DNA of 64,000 nt, taken from assembly GCA_013397845.1 (NCBI GenBank), contig VZTG01009136.1, forward strand, positions 4,217-68,216. Direction: 5' to 3'. Positions 32,218 to 43,100 of the stretch are shown piece after piece (the first letter of the stretch is position 1; the number at the start of each line of letters is the position of its first letter). The translations under genes and the position numbers were made by a program. A model generated the notes under the pieces. It did not search any database and was not told where the DNA came from. It saw only the letters and a program-made list of their open reading frames with translations. The DNA comes from Melanocharis versteri (Eukaryota; Chordata; Aves; Passeriformes; Melanocharitidae).

Positions 32218-34446
32218 ATATAATGCCTAGCTTTTATATATAATTGTCTGTTGTTAGTTTTAAAAATGCATTATCAAAGTGGAAAATGAAGGCAAAGAGA
32301 GGTCACAACAATTTCCACAGTGTTGCTCATCAAGTCACCATCAGATTCGATCATTTGACTTCTTAGCTCCCCTTGACTGGCAAATTAATTTCACCTGGTG
32401 GGTTTTTTTTACTGTTGAGCTTTGCTTCCTTAGGAAAGATGACAAAATTCTGTTGTTTTACTTTCTGGACACTCAGAAAGTGCTCTGTAATTTCGGGCCT
32501 CCTTAAATTATGACTCAGAGAGCGAGAATGTAGGTAATGAGAACTGAGAAAATTATTAGTATCTGTGAGGCATCTAAGGCTAGAAAAAATGCTGGCATTT
32601 TCACACTGCATTTTCTTCCTTTACCTACAATGACCTCATTTATTTTATGAGTTTACTGACAGAATGTGGGACATTTAGCCATGTTTCTCTATTAATGAAG
32701 TATTCATGAAGTAAGCCTAAACCATATTGTCTTTTTTTCTTCTCATTTTTTTTTCGGTCTATAACTGGAACACTTGATATTTTGGTCATCAGACATAAAG
32801 AAGTGCTGTCAAGTCTCAGTCTCCTGGATTAGGCTAGGAGATCTGAGCTGGCTGCATGCAGTCATTCTGAGTCCAGACAACCCTAGTTCAGTTTTACAGA
32901 AAGATCTATGCTGTTCTTGGACTGGTTAAGGCTGTACAACATCATAGTTATTTCTATGTGGTGTGGGATTTTACTCAAGAAGAACCTCCTGACCAGACCC
33001 TGCTGGAACTTGGGGGTAGTTCTGGTAAATCTGCTCGGACAGCCTTGGTTATTGATCCAAGCTGATCAACTGCTGCAGAGCTCTGGCCTTTTTATGCTTT
33101 TCAGGACTCATTATTTATGTGCTTTGGGCATTTTTTTACTTTGTCCATGCTATCTCAGCCCTCCCATTTTTCTGAGTAATGAAGAATTGATTGTAGGCTA
33201 GTCTGAAGTAAATGGTAACATCATGGCTTTAACTACAAGGAAAATTTGGCTTTCAGACTTTCTGAACCTCTCATACATCTCCAAGTCTGGGTCGTCATCC
33301 TTAATAAAAATGAATATTCCTGGAAATCATCCTAGGACATCTGTAGCAATGCAGCAATCACAGCTTCAGACATTTCATACATACATAAGTGACTCATTTT
33401 TTACATCACTTTTCTGTTCTGTGTGCCAAAGGAAATGAAGCAAATACCATTTTCTTGAATACATACATACTATCAAGAAAATTAATCCCCAAACACTAGA
33501 GGTTTATGTCCAAAATGGAGACAGAAGAGTCCTGTAACTTTATTCGAATAAAGGGAAAGGCCACGGGGCATTTCCCCTGTGGTCTCTCAGAATTTTGGGG
33601 GACACAGCCTCCTTTTCATCCTAATTTCCCGGCTGCATTTCCCTTTCTCTTTCCCCATTGGCTGAGGTATTTGAGAAGTACAGACTTTCCAAAACACCTA
33701 ATACCTAAGACTCCCTTCTAATATGTATCCCCCCCCCTCCTTTTTATTTTTCCTTGTGTCTCTGTTCTTTTTTTCTAAATTCAGAGATTTAGCACAGTCT
33801 TAAGTGAGTAACAGTCTGTGTCAATTAGTGGAATTCCTATGGAATTTATGGTTCCCCTCCATTGCTTCTTTCAGCTCTCTGTATCTGGCCTTATCTACCA
33901 TCAGGCCCACAGTTGGTTTGTAAAGACACCTCCTTCTCATTCCTTTCAATACAAACATATGTGAATGTCAGTGTGTGTCTGTCCACCTCACCCACAATAA
34001 CTTTTCATTCTGTTGGCTACTTTCATCCATGTTGGAAAAAAAAAATCTAAAAACAAATACAAAATAGATCTAATTACATTTAATGAATTTAGCTACTAAA
34101 CAGGTCTGAAAAAAATTATTTCTGCTCCCTCTGAGCTGCATCATAGCAGTGATTTCACTCTGAGAACAGAGTGCTTTCATAAACACACAAACTCAAACAT
34201 AACATGCAGCTTAAATCGAGATCTTAGTAGATAAGTTTTCTTTAAGAAGGCAGGTTTGGTAGTTTCTGCTCATGGAATAATTTATTCTACAAATTTAGGA
34301 GCTGGCTGTTAAACACCTAGGGTGCAATAAAACCAATACTCTGCTAGAGCATCATCATTACAAATGATGAATAAACTTCAGAAAGGTTATATTCTGGTAA
34401 ATGGAGAGGCTGTCCTTGCCTGTTCCTATTGACCGGAGTAGTCTGA
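32218..34446. other. Intergenic, nothing recognised
   Basis: AT-rich unique sequence. A C homopolymer of about 9 lies near 33730. No exon, RNA gene or repeat family is recognised. Confidence 0.5.
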
Positions 34447-34570
34447 CTGAAAGACACATTTTGAGCCACCTGGTCTAGTGGTACTGGAAGGTGTTACTGC
34501 CCATGGTAGGGGTTTGGAACTGCATGAGCCTTAAGGTCCTTTTCAGCCCAAACCATTCTAGGATTCTGTG
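34447..34570 (+). mobile_element. CR1 LINE 3' tip, plus orientation
   Basis: About 120 bases: GAGCCACCTGGTCTAGTGG, ACTGCCCATGGTAGGGGTTT and CAGCCCAAACCATTCTAGGA, ending GATTCTGTGATT. A 5'-truncated CR1 copy. Confidence 0.88.
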
Positions 34571-35399
34571 ATTTCCAGTTTTGGAATTTGTGATTTCCTT
34601 TCCAGTAGAGTCTCTGACCTGGAAAGGAAAACTTCAGCTTCTAGCACAAACCTGCATTTTCCCATTTGTGCAAATCTCAGGACATTTATTGGGCAATATT
34701 ATGCAAAGATGGTGCTACTTGCCCTCAGCTCATTCTTGTTTAGGAAGGCATTAAAAGGAGAAAAAAAAATTCTAGCTGTCTTGTACTGTTCAGCATAATT
34801 GTTTTCAAGTACTTGAGATTTATATCGCTGTGAAAAATAATAGGAAACTGCAAGTGAGAAATATTCATCAGTGATAACAGAGAAGAAACATTTCTATGTA
34901 TAGGGAGATGGAAAAAAACAGCCCTTGCAGATCAGCTGGAAATAGGTGTTACAATTCAGTCCACACCATCCATCCTCCTCGGTGAAGGTCCAGCTGTTTC
35001 TGGCATTCTGAAAGCGAGCTGTACCACACGATTTTCTGGGAGGGAGCAGAACGAGGAGCCCTTCGTTCCTCTTCACCAAACTGCCTGGCCCCAAGCGCCC
35101 GTGTCCAGAACGCGTCCAAGACGGGAAGCATGCTAGACAAGTGCCTGCAGCTAAAACGGAGCCCTGTGAGAGAGAGCCGGGAGCAAGTCTCATCCTGGAG
35201 AGGCTTGGGTGTGATTTTTCAGCGATTTCCTGGCAGGCAGTTTTATGGATCGGATTCTTTTACACTTTCTCGCTGCAACATGCACCCACCACTGGATGCG
35301 TTGCTTTTCAGCTGCACCCCAGGGGCATTTTATTTTCTATTTCTAATTTGACCTGAGGATTTTCAAACAGATAAGATTTACTGCTTTTCATGGAAATCC
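34571..35399. other. Intergenic sequence grading into the EMSY CpG island
   Basis: No gene is recognised. CpG content rises from about 35090 onward toward the island. No splice-supported exon is visible. Confidence 0.5.
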
Positions 35400-35870
35400 T
35401 CAGGAAAACCAGTTATAATCGCTGTAATATCCAAAACAGCGGCCAGGCCCAGCGCTCTGACACTGGCACTCGCGGTGTTGGGGTGCAGATGGTTGCGGTA
35501 CTCGGGGGAGCAGAGACACCCCGGAGCGGCTGTGAGGGGGCTGTAGGTGCGGAATTTATGCCCTTATTGTTCCCTACAGGCGGTTCGCTACAGCCCCGCG
35601 AGCCACCGGCGTCCGTTTTTGCAGAAAGCTGCAAACGGCCAAATGGCGTCGGGGTGATATTCTCTCCTGCCAGATTTCATTCCAGGAGCGGTGGCCAACT
35701 GTTAATTCCCAGAGTTCGGGGGTACGCGGCTGCCTTCGAACCGCGCAGCGCGCCCCAGCGCGGGCAGAGAACGTGCACCGTATTTTGTTCCCTCCGGTTG
35801 CCCGTACCCGGCCGCCGAGCCATGGCGGAACAGTGGGCGCCGCTTCCCACGCCCCGAGAAACACCCAGAG

Positions 35871-35937
35871 AACTATAATTCCCAGCATGCTCCGTGTCGT
35901 CGCGCATGCGCAATGCTCACTCGAGCGCCATCTTGGC
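35871..35937 (+). promoter_or_regulatory. EMSY: Promoter module 1: ZNF143-like, NRF1 and YY1 sites
   Basis: The sites in order are ACTATAATTCCCAGCATGC at 35872-35890, close to the ZNF143/Staf site ACTACAATTCCCAGCATGC; GCGCATGCGCA at 35902-35912, a perfect palindromic NRF1 site; and GCCATCTTGGC at 35927-35937, a YY1-type core that often overlaps start sites. Together they make a classical housekeeping promoter. Confidence 0.8.
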
Positions 35938-35977
35938 ACCCGCTTCTTCCAGCTCCTCACGGTTGAGGGGCGGCAGA

Positions 35978-36043
35978 GACTACAATTTCTAGCGTACCTC
36001 GCGGCGCCCGCGCATGCGTAGCGCCCTCGTCCGCCATCTTGGC
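35978..36043 (+). promoter_or_regulatory. EMSY: Promoter module 2: second copy of ZNF143-like, NRF1 and YY1 sites
   Basis: The order matches module 1: ACTACAATTTCTAGCGTAC at 35979-35997, GCGCATGCGTA at 36010-36020 and GCCATCTTGGC at 36033-36043. The offsets from module 1 are 107, 108 and 106 bases. The first site has drifted from the consensus in its right half. The YY1 core is identical. Confidence 0.78.
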
Positions 36044-36112
36044 CCGAGTAAGCGCCGTCGCCGCCGCCACTAAACAAACCCGAGCGCGGCACTGGCGAAC
36101 GGGGTGGGGGGG

Positions 36113-36113
36113 N
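36113..36113. other. Single N in the EMSY CpG island
   Basis: One N in a G-rich run (GGGGTGGGGGGG then N). It is probably an unresolved homopolymer or a contig join. Confidence 0.9.
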
Positions 36114-37031
36114 CAGGGCAGCGCCTCGGCCCCCGCCCGCCGGCGCTGCCGCTCCGCCCGATGTGGGGAAGTCGCGCTAGCCGCCGCCCGCTCTTTCTTC
36201 CTCTTTCCCCGATTCCAGCGGGGACTCAGCGCCGCTGGCTCTGGCCAGTCCCCCGCGCCCAGGGCCCGAGAAGGGCGGGCGGGGAGTGCCCGGGTGGCGG
36301 CTGCCTTCGGGCGCCCTTGTAGGAGACCCTCCCTCCTTCCAGCTCCCCGCTGGAAGCTGCGATGGCGCCTGGGCTTTTGTTCCCGGTGCCCACCCCTCCC
36401 CACCCCCACTGTCGTGCTATTCCCTGTCCGGCCCAAGCCACGCTTGCCTAGCTCGCCTCCGGCTGCTCTTTTTCCTTTATTATCCTCGTCGCATCGGGGA
36501 GATGCGCCCTTTCTCCCCGCCAACCCCCGGAATCTCGCTGCGTTGGGATCGGGCAAGGAGGTGTTCCCGTGTTTGGCTTATTTTTGGGAGGAGGGGGCTG
36601 GTGTTGGTACGTGGAGAGCAAATTTTCACGTAGGATGTTTCTGCCATCCTGTCATATAATACAGGCTGGCACAAAATGCATTCCCCGGGGGGAAGGGGAG
36701 CGCTGGAAGAATTCTTTTAATAGGTACTCTGTGCATAAAGAGAGGGAGGAGACTTGAACGTCAGTTCGGAGAGCGTTTCAACGTGAAAGAAAAGGCTTGA
36801 GAAGGAGATAGGAAACTCTGTAAAAAGGCTTGGGCGATGCATTTGAGCGAGAGAGTATAGGAAGTCCATGCCCTTGTGAAACTGCCGAATTCCTGCATGC
36901 CACTACAAAGGTTGGGATGAGGATGGGAGCGAATGTGTCAGTGGAATTGTGAGCGGGCTGAGGGGAGTTTACATTAATTGGCTTGGGAAATCAATAAATT
37001 ATGGGCTTGAGCATTTATATTCCTTTTCCAG

Positions 37032-37070
37032 CGAGGCTGAGCTCTGTGGGAGCACAGACACAAGGGAAGG
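37032..37070 (+). other. EMSY: EMSY 5' UTR portion of the first coding exon
   Basis: A strong acceptor, TTATATTCCTTTTCCAG, ends at 37031 and leaves 39 untranslated bases before the ATG at 37071. This implies at least one upstream non-coding exon, presumably in the CpG island. Confidence 0.7.
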
Positions 37071-37140
37071 ATGCCTGTGGTGTGGCCAACTCTTCTGGAC
37101 CTCAGTAGGGATGAGTGCAAGAGGATCCTTCGCAAACTGG
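37071..37140 (+). CDS. EMSY: EMSY coding exon 1 (start codon)
   Basis: MPVVWPTLLDLSRDECKRI and then LRKL, 23 codons plus one base. The known EMSY start is identical, so this ATG is chosen. The donor is GTACTG, weaker than consensus. The last G joins AA of exon 2 to give Glu. Confidence 0.97.
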
Positions 37141-40100
37141 GTACTGTAAGATACAATTTGTGGGTCTGTATTTTGACCTTTTAAGATTTGCCTTCATGCT
37201 GCTTGCATGAAATATTTTGATATGTCTACAGGCAACTTGCAAGTAATTTCCTGCATTTTCAGTGTGTTGTTGGTTTGACAGCCCTGGCTTAAAATTACGT
37301 TTGGCAGACGCTCTCAGGCGTAGCAAAATGATTAGAGAATTGTTTTGGTTTGGTCGAGTCTCTCTTGGATGTCCTAGCTGCTGTGTTGCAGGGCTGGGTT
37401 TTTCTGTCACTATTAACATGCAGCAAGATTTTCTGTGGAAGGAGAGCCTTTGGGGTTAGGTTTTTGGTTTGTTTTGTTTGTTTTTTTTTTTTTTGGTTGT
37501 TTTTTTTTCCCGCAAGTCTGTATTAAACGCCTTTTTGTACTCCCAAAAAAATAGTGGAATCCTGGTTTAACTGGCACTGTAGGGCTGAATTCAAGTATTG
37601 AAGTTACTATTGTGATGACATAAACCAGCATTTTAAAAAATGCTGTTTGTGATTTGAAGTTACACAGGTTGTCCAGGGAGCGGGAAAACGATGTCCTCGC
37701 TCAGCTGCCATAACCACAGGAGCCTTTCGTATTGTTTGAAATGTAGCTCGGTGTTTGAGGCCCCTGCCCAAGAGATAGGCACTGGGAGATATTTTTGTGC
37801 TCTGTCCTTGTAGATCCAAGTGTATGAGGAGAGATGCTTCTGTGTTTTGGAAAGTAATGAAAACATTTGCTCCTTCCTCACATATCTGTTTTTGGCTACT
37901 GCAGAAGAGAGGTCTTTGTTAGACCTTTGATCTGATCCGGCATAGTTGGTTTTGAGTTCTTAGGGCTGAATTTATGTAATTAAGGGTTTGTGGTTTTGCC
38001 AGTTAAATGATACTAGAAGGGAAAAAAAAAAGACTTAGATTTTTCAGAGTTTTGTCTGAGGACCATAATCTAGGAAATGATGTCGGGAAGAAAATTGGGG
38101 TTCCCTCTAACTTCCTGTGACTGTCAAGCGACACCTTTTGTTCTCGTTTTGTTTGAATGCTAAGAGACAATGTGCTGTATTTTTTAACTGTGCCAAAGTT
38201 CTCATACATTGTGAAGCCATCTGCTTTATTTTTTGAGAGTTGAGAATTTATTTTCCCTCCCTTTGCCCTTTTTATTTAATTTCATGGGAATATGGGATTT
38301 GTGTGGTATTGAAACAGTGATGCAGATGTTGCACACAACGTTGCAACAAGCTGTGATGTCTGTTAAGGTGACAGCCCTAAGTCTTAAGCAAGGCTCAAGA
38401 AGTACAAAAACTAGGAGAAAGTGCAGAGTGCTAAAAGCTTTTGACTAGATCTGTGCTACTAAATTTCATGAACGTAGCTGTGCTGGCTGGAAGCATGGAA
38501 AAAAACTTCCACCCGAGCTGTCGACGGTGTGCTGGCAGAACCTTGCAGGTGCAGCTGAGCCAAACAGAACTGCAGCTACACCTCCTTCAATGACATAACC
38601 TAGACTGACAGGAAAGAAAAAAAAATTTAAAAATGATTTTTTTTGTTTTGCTGGTATGAGCTCTGTCCCCCACAAGGGGGCCCTGCCAGCAGGGTAAGGC
38701 TGAGGCAGTGCCTCTGTGAGCTGAGAGGAAGCACACCACGGGACTGGGAAATGAAGGCGCGTAGGCAGTGGGAGCAATAGCTGTGTGACAGTCACATCCA
38801 GCAATAGTCGTCTGCTTTGGAGAGTCCTGCTTTTCCAGCTCACAGCCTAACATATCATTTAGCTAATGGTACAGCAGTGGTGGGAGTGCTCCGTAAGGAG
38901 TGAAGCAGGGATGTAGATGAGGCTGAAATGCATCTTGAGGTATGCAGGACCTGGTGTTGATTGTGGTTTGTTACTGAACGAGGTGATGATGGTAGCATGT
39001 AACACTAGCAATAATGATATTTGCTTGCCAAACCCATTTTAGCTATTTCACTTGTTCTGTGTTGGAAAGAGAGCGCACCAATTAGTGATTGCTGCATAAA
39101 CACAAGGGTGAGGAAGTTACAGCTGTTCTGTAATACTTACTAGCTTCCAAAAGACCAGAATGTGCATTTTTACAGCTCTAATGTAGAGGATCTTTATTTA
39201 TAATGTGGAAGGAAAAAAATGTGCCCTTGATAAATAATTATATGGTTGCATCTGAGAATTACTTTTAAGTTTTTAACAGAGGAAAATAATTAGTATGGTA
39301 AATATTGTAATGTGATTGTCTAAATAAATGTTGATATTAGTAATAACCATTGCATTAATTAGTGAATGTTTTATAACTGAAGCTGTAAATGCTTCTGTAG
39401 GTCACTCAGCATCCCTGTGCAGGCTGCATAGTTTACCAAAATGATTCTGCTTTTTGTTTTGTCTGCTTAATCAGGACAGGAGAGCAGAACTTCTTTTCAG
39501 CACAATTCCTTGATTTAATTTGTAAATTAGCTCTCTAGAATCCTAAACTGAAAGCTTTTTGGAATAGCATCAGTGTTTTCTTTTGCAACAAACTTTGGCA
39601 ATGTTAGGTTTTGGCCTGCACCTTTTATTCTTGGTTTTGGTTAACTGGGACCTGTTGTGGGGTTGTGTGCGTTGGCTCCTGAAATGGGCGTGTCAAATGA
39701 AATGCACCTATGTAAGGATCAGAAGAATTTTTGTTTCTGGTTTCCCTAAACCGTGTGAAGCTGAGAATAGTAAGTTATTCTTTGGCAAATTAGCAGGCTC
39801 CATTATTTGCATAAGGTGTATCTTCACCCTGTTTAGTAGGACAAAATTTAAAAATATCAGTATCCTTTTACGGTTCCATTTTTTAAAATGCTGATGGCAT
39901 GTCATCACAGTCACCTGGAATTATACATTTCTGGTAAATCAGAGTTGCGTTTTTGTGAGTTAGTCTTTGTGGTGGATCTATGTTTAAGAATAGCTGGATT
40001 GTTTCTTTTGTTTGGAGCAGGTTTAATTCAGTGTGTTGCATTTCTTTTAGATTCAAGCAGTTGTATCATATCAAGTAAATAGGCATAAAAGATTATGATG

Positions 40101-43100
40101 ATCACATTTAACAAACTAGCGCTGATGTTCTCCATGCTAATTAAGGAAAGGCATTACAGAAAAGCCAGTTGCTCTTTTGATAGTGTATTTCTTTTCCAAG
40201 CCAAGCTTTTCCATAGAACTCTTAATAGTGATACGTGTTAAAAGAATTCTGAACTACTCTCCAAACAGTTTCTTCAAGCTTTTTGCCTGAACTGTCAGGT
40301 GAGAGAGAGCTTGACACATTCATTTTGGTTTATAAACTAGATAATCCTCTGTGATGAGACAATTGTTTCATAGAAATGTATTATGCTGCAGAGTAATTGA
40401 CTGAGAGAGTTCTAAGTCATCAATCGCTTTTGAAAAAGCACTAAATAATTGAAAGACATGTTCTTCTTAATAATTTTGAAAATTATTAGAACACTGTCAG
40501 TAATATGGAAAACAACATTTTTTTCCTCCTTTGCTGTAAGCATTAAATAGAAATATTATTCGCTCTAATTCTTCAGAACTGGAGGCCTATGCAGGTGTCA
40601 TCAGTGCCTTACGTGCACAGGGAGACCTTACAAAAGAGAAGAAGGATCTTCTTGGAGAACTCTCTAAAGTGCTTAGGTAACCCTGATCTTTTCAAACTAA
40701 GAACCATGACCTGTTTTCTTTTAAGGTGTTACATGCTTTTTCTTTCACCAGGATCACAACATAAATCTGAATTTGGAAGAAGTAATTCTCCATATTGGCA
40801 GAGGTTTCATTCCTGTTCTGCTTGGAGTTTTTAATAAGGAAAACTACCATGCTTCTGTGGTAGAAGCTTTACTGGTTTGTTGGTGCTTTATGGGATACTG
40901 AGTGTTAAAAGGATTACTGCCAGGTCCTGAACGTACACTGGCTTGTGGTTTTGTCAAGGTAGAACTCCAAGGACTTTGAGCTCAAGGTGCCTCAAGAAAG
41001 AGTGCAGCATGTCCTGTGTGAATTTTTCTGCCATATCCTTTAAATGTATTTCTCTCATTAGGACTTTGGCTTCTAGCTGTTTTTCAAGGATACCCTGTGA
41101 CCAGTAATGTTCTTTCCATTCTTCAGTGATATTTTTGAGCAATAATACAATTCATTCTCTCCCACTGTGATAGCAAGAGTTAAGTGACAGTCTCTTAAAT
41201 GTAAAGTCCTGTTCCCTTTCTTCTCTTAGATAGACTATTCATAGGTTTGATTTTTTCTGGAATTTTTAGATAAATGTTCATGTCTTCTTCTGATTAAAAT
41301 ATGTTGCTTTATTGTTTTTTTAATAGTATTTCAACAGAGCGACATCGTGCTGAAGTTCGGAGAGCAGTGAATGATGAACGACTAACAACGATTGCACACA
41401 AGTAAGTTCCATGTCGTTTTGTCCCTGATTTCCAAAAGTATCCTTTGGGAAATCCATTATGCCTTAACTGAATGGTAGAATTTTGAAGATTGATGGTGGT
41501 TTAAAGAACCAGGAGTTGAAACACTGTGTGGATGAAGGAATTACTGTATCAGATCTACAGGGACCTAGAAACAGTTATGTAGTACCATTACATTTTGGAT
41601 CCAAGGCTGTCCCATTCACTGTACAAATACAACATAGGAAACAGTTTTTTGGCATGGAGACCTTTCTGTAAGATAGACCTGAATAAACAGAGAACGGAGA
41701 AAATAGAGAAGCTCCAAAGTAGACAAACATGTTTGCTTTTGTTTGTTTGTTTTACTTTTAGTTTTATTCTAATCAGTTTGGAAAGGCTGTATTAAGAGGA
41801 AAGAGGAAACTACGTAGGAAAGACAAAGAGAGGGAAAGAGGTGGCAGATTAGTGGAAAACAGTGTATCAGTGCAGAAAGGAAAAAATGGTCAGAGTAGAA
41901 AAAGCTGCAGCAAGCTGATGACATCAGTGTCCACCACTCTCTGCGATGCAGCTGCTGTGCTGGCATCAGCTGGGCTGGTTCCTCTTTGCATTTGCTTTCA
42001 CAAGCTCCATGTGATTTTGAGAGGTGGAGGAGCAATAGATCAAGTGGTTATGTATCTTTGATATTTACTTAATGGTCTTACTGTTAAGGACTGTCTTTAA
42101 ATAGAGCTGCATTGTAAGTGTCTGTATTTTTTTTTTTTATGTGTTACAACTGTTGATTTTTTTAAGTTTGACTGTTGTAGCTTAGGTGTTCTGAGGAGGA
42201 AAGAAAGGAAATAATATGAATAACAGGACACTTGGAGTTAGCAATTGTTTGATTCAAGACTAGTCAAAATCAGAATACTGGTTTCGTGCTGTAGAAGGAC
42301 ATTTAAGTTTTAATGTTTAAGTTTAAAGATTTAGAAGTATGCTGTTCACCAAACAAGACCTACCAACTTCCTTACAGCCCTTTAAAGAAATGGTGGGGGA
42401 ATAATGAAAAGCATGTAGTTGTCAAATCAGGATTCTTTTCCTGAATCAAGTTTCCTTTTAAGTAGTACTTCTTGTCATAGCATTTTGCAGAACATGAATA
42501 GTTTGTCCTGAGGTGTTGCAGTTCAATGAAATATTATAATCCAGACAAGGTGCAATTTTGAAGTGCTGCTTTTCTTTATTTTTCCTGTGGTGATTCCTTA
42601 TAAGTGATGGTTGGTAATACAGTATTTGACTTACATAGTTCTCTTAACTCATTAGGAAAGCCTGCTTTGCTAGCTTTTGTACCCTTTATCTTTTGTTTTT
42701 AAAATGTATTTTTACCTCAGCTTATGTAGCTCTCTTTATACGATACGCATATGTATGAGGAATGCTGAAGCATATCAAGCTATAACAACAGAGCAGATAC
42801 TCTGCATTTTACAAACTACCTTGTAGTAGCTCTTGGTGTAACTTGCTTGAAATATTTAATGTGAGAAGTTATTTTTTAGAATATATTAATACATTAAATG
42901 GGTTGATTTGCTTAAAAGAATTATAGCATTGAAAAATAATTTGCCATTTTGATTTTGCTAATTTGACAAACGACTCACGTAAAACAGTCAAAAATATTTC
43001 TCCATCTAAATAAGAACAGGATTTTTATGAAACCATTCAGTGTGGGTGTAAGTACTAAGGTTAAGAGCAAATTAGAGCAGAAGACTGCTTTCTGTTTAGA

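Larger units (their letters stand above)
35400..36560 (+). promoter_or_regulatory. EMSY: CpG island and likely EMSY promoter / 5' non-coding exon region
   Basis: CpG-dense region about 0.5-1.7 kb upstream of the first EMSY coding exon. It holds two promoter modules (see 35871-35937 and 35978-36043), a GCC-rich stretch just after them and a single N at 36113. A donor-like GTAAGC at 36048 could end a non-coding first exon that splices to the acceptor at 37030-37031. That pairing is inference. Open frames on both strands here are due to the lack of AT-rich stops and were not accepted as genes. Confidence 0.75.

Noticed and set aside
35390..36659. Frames of 160-206 codons on both strands in the EMSY CpG island
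   Set aside because: GC-rich sequence lacks stop codons. There is no domain, no splice support, and an N lies inside.
40954..41142. 62-codon minus-strand frame antisense to EMSY intron 2
   Set aside because: No family is recognised and it has no splice or promoter context.
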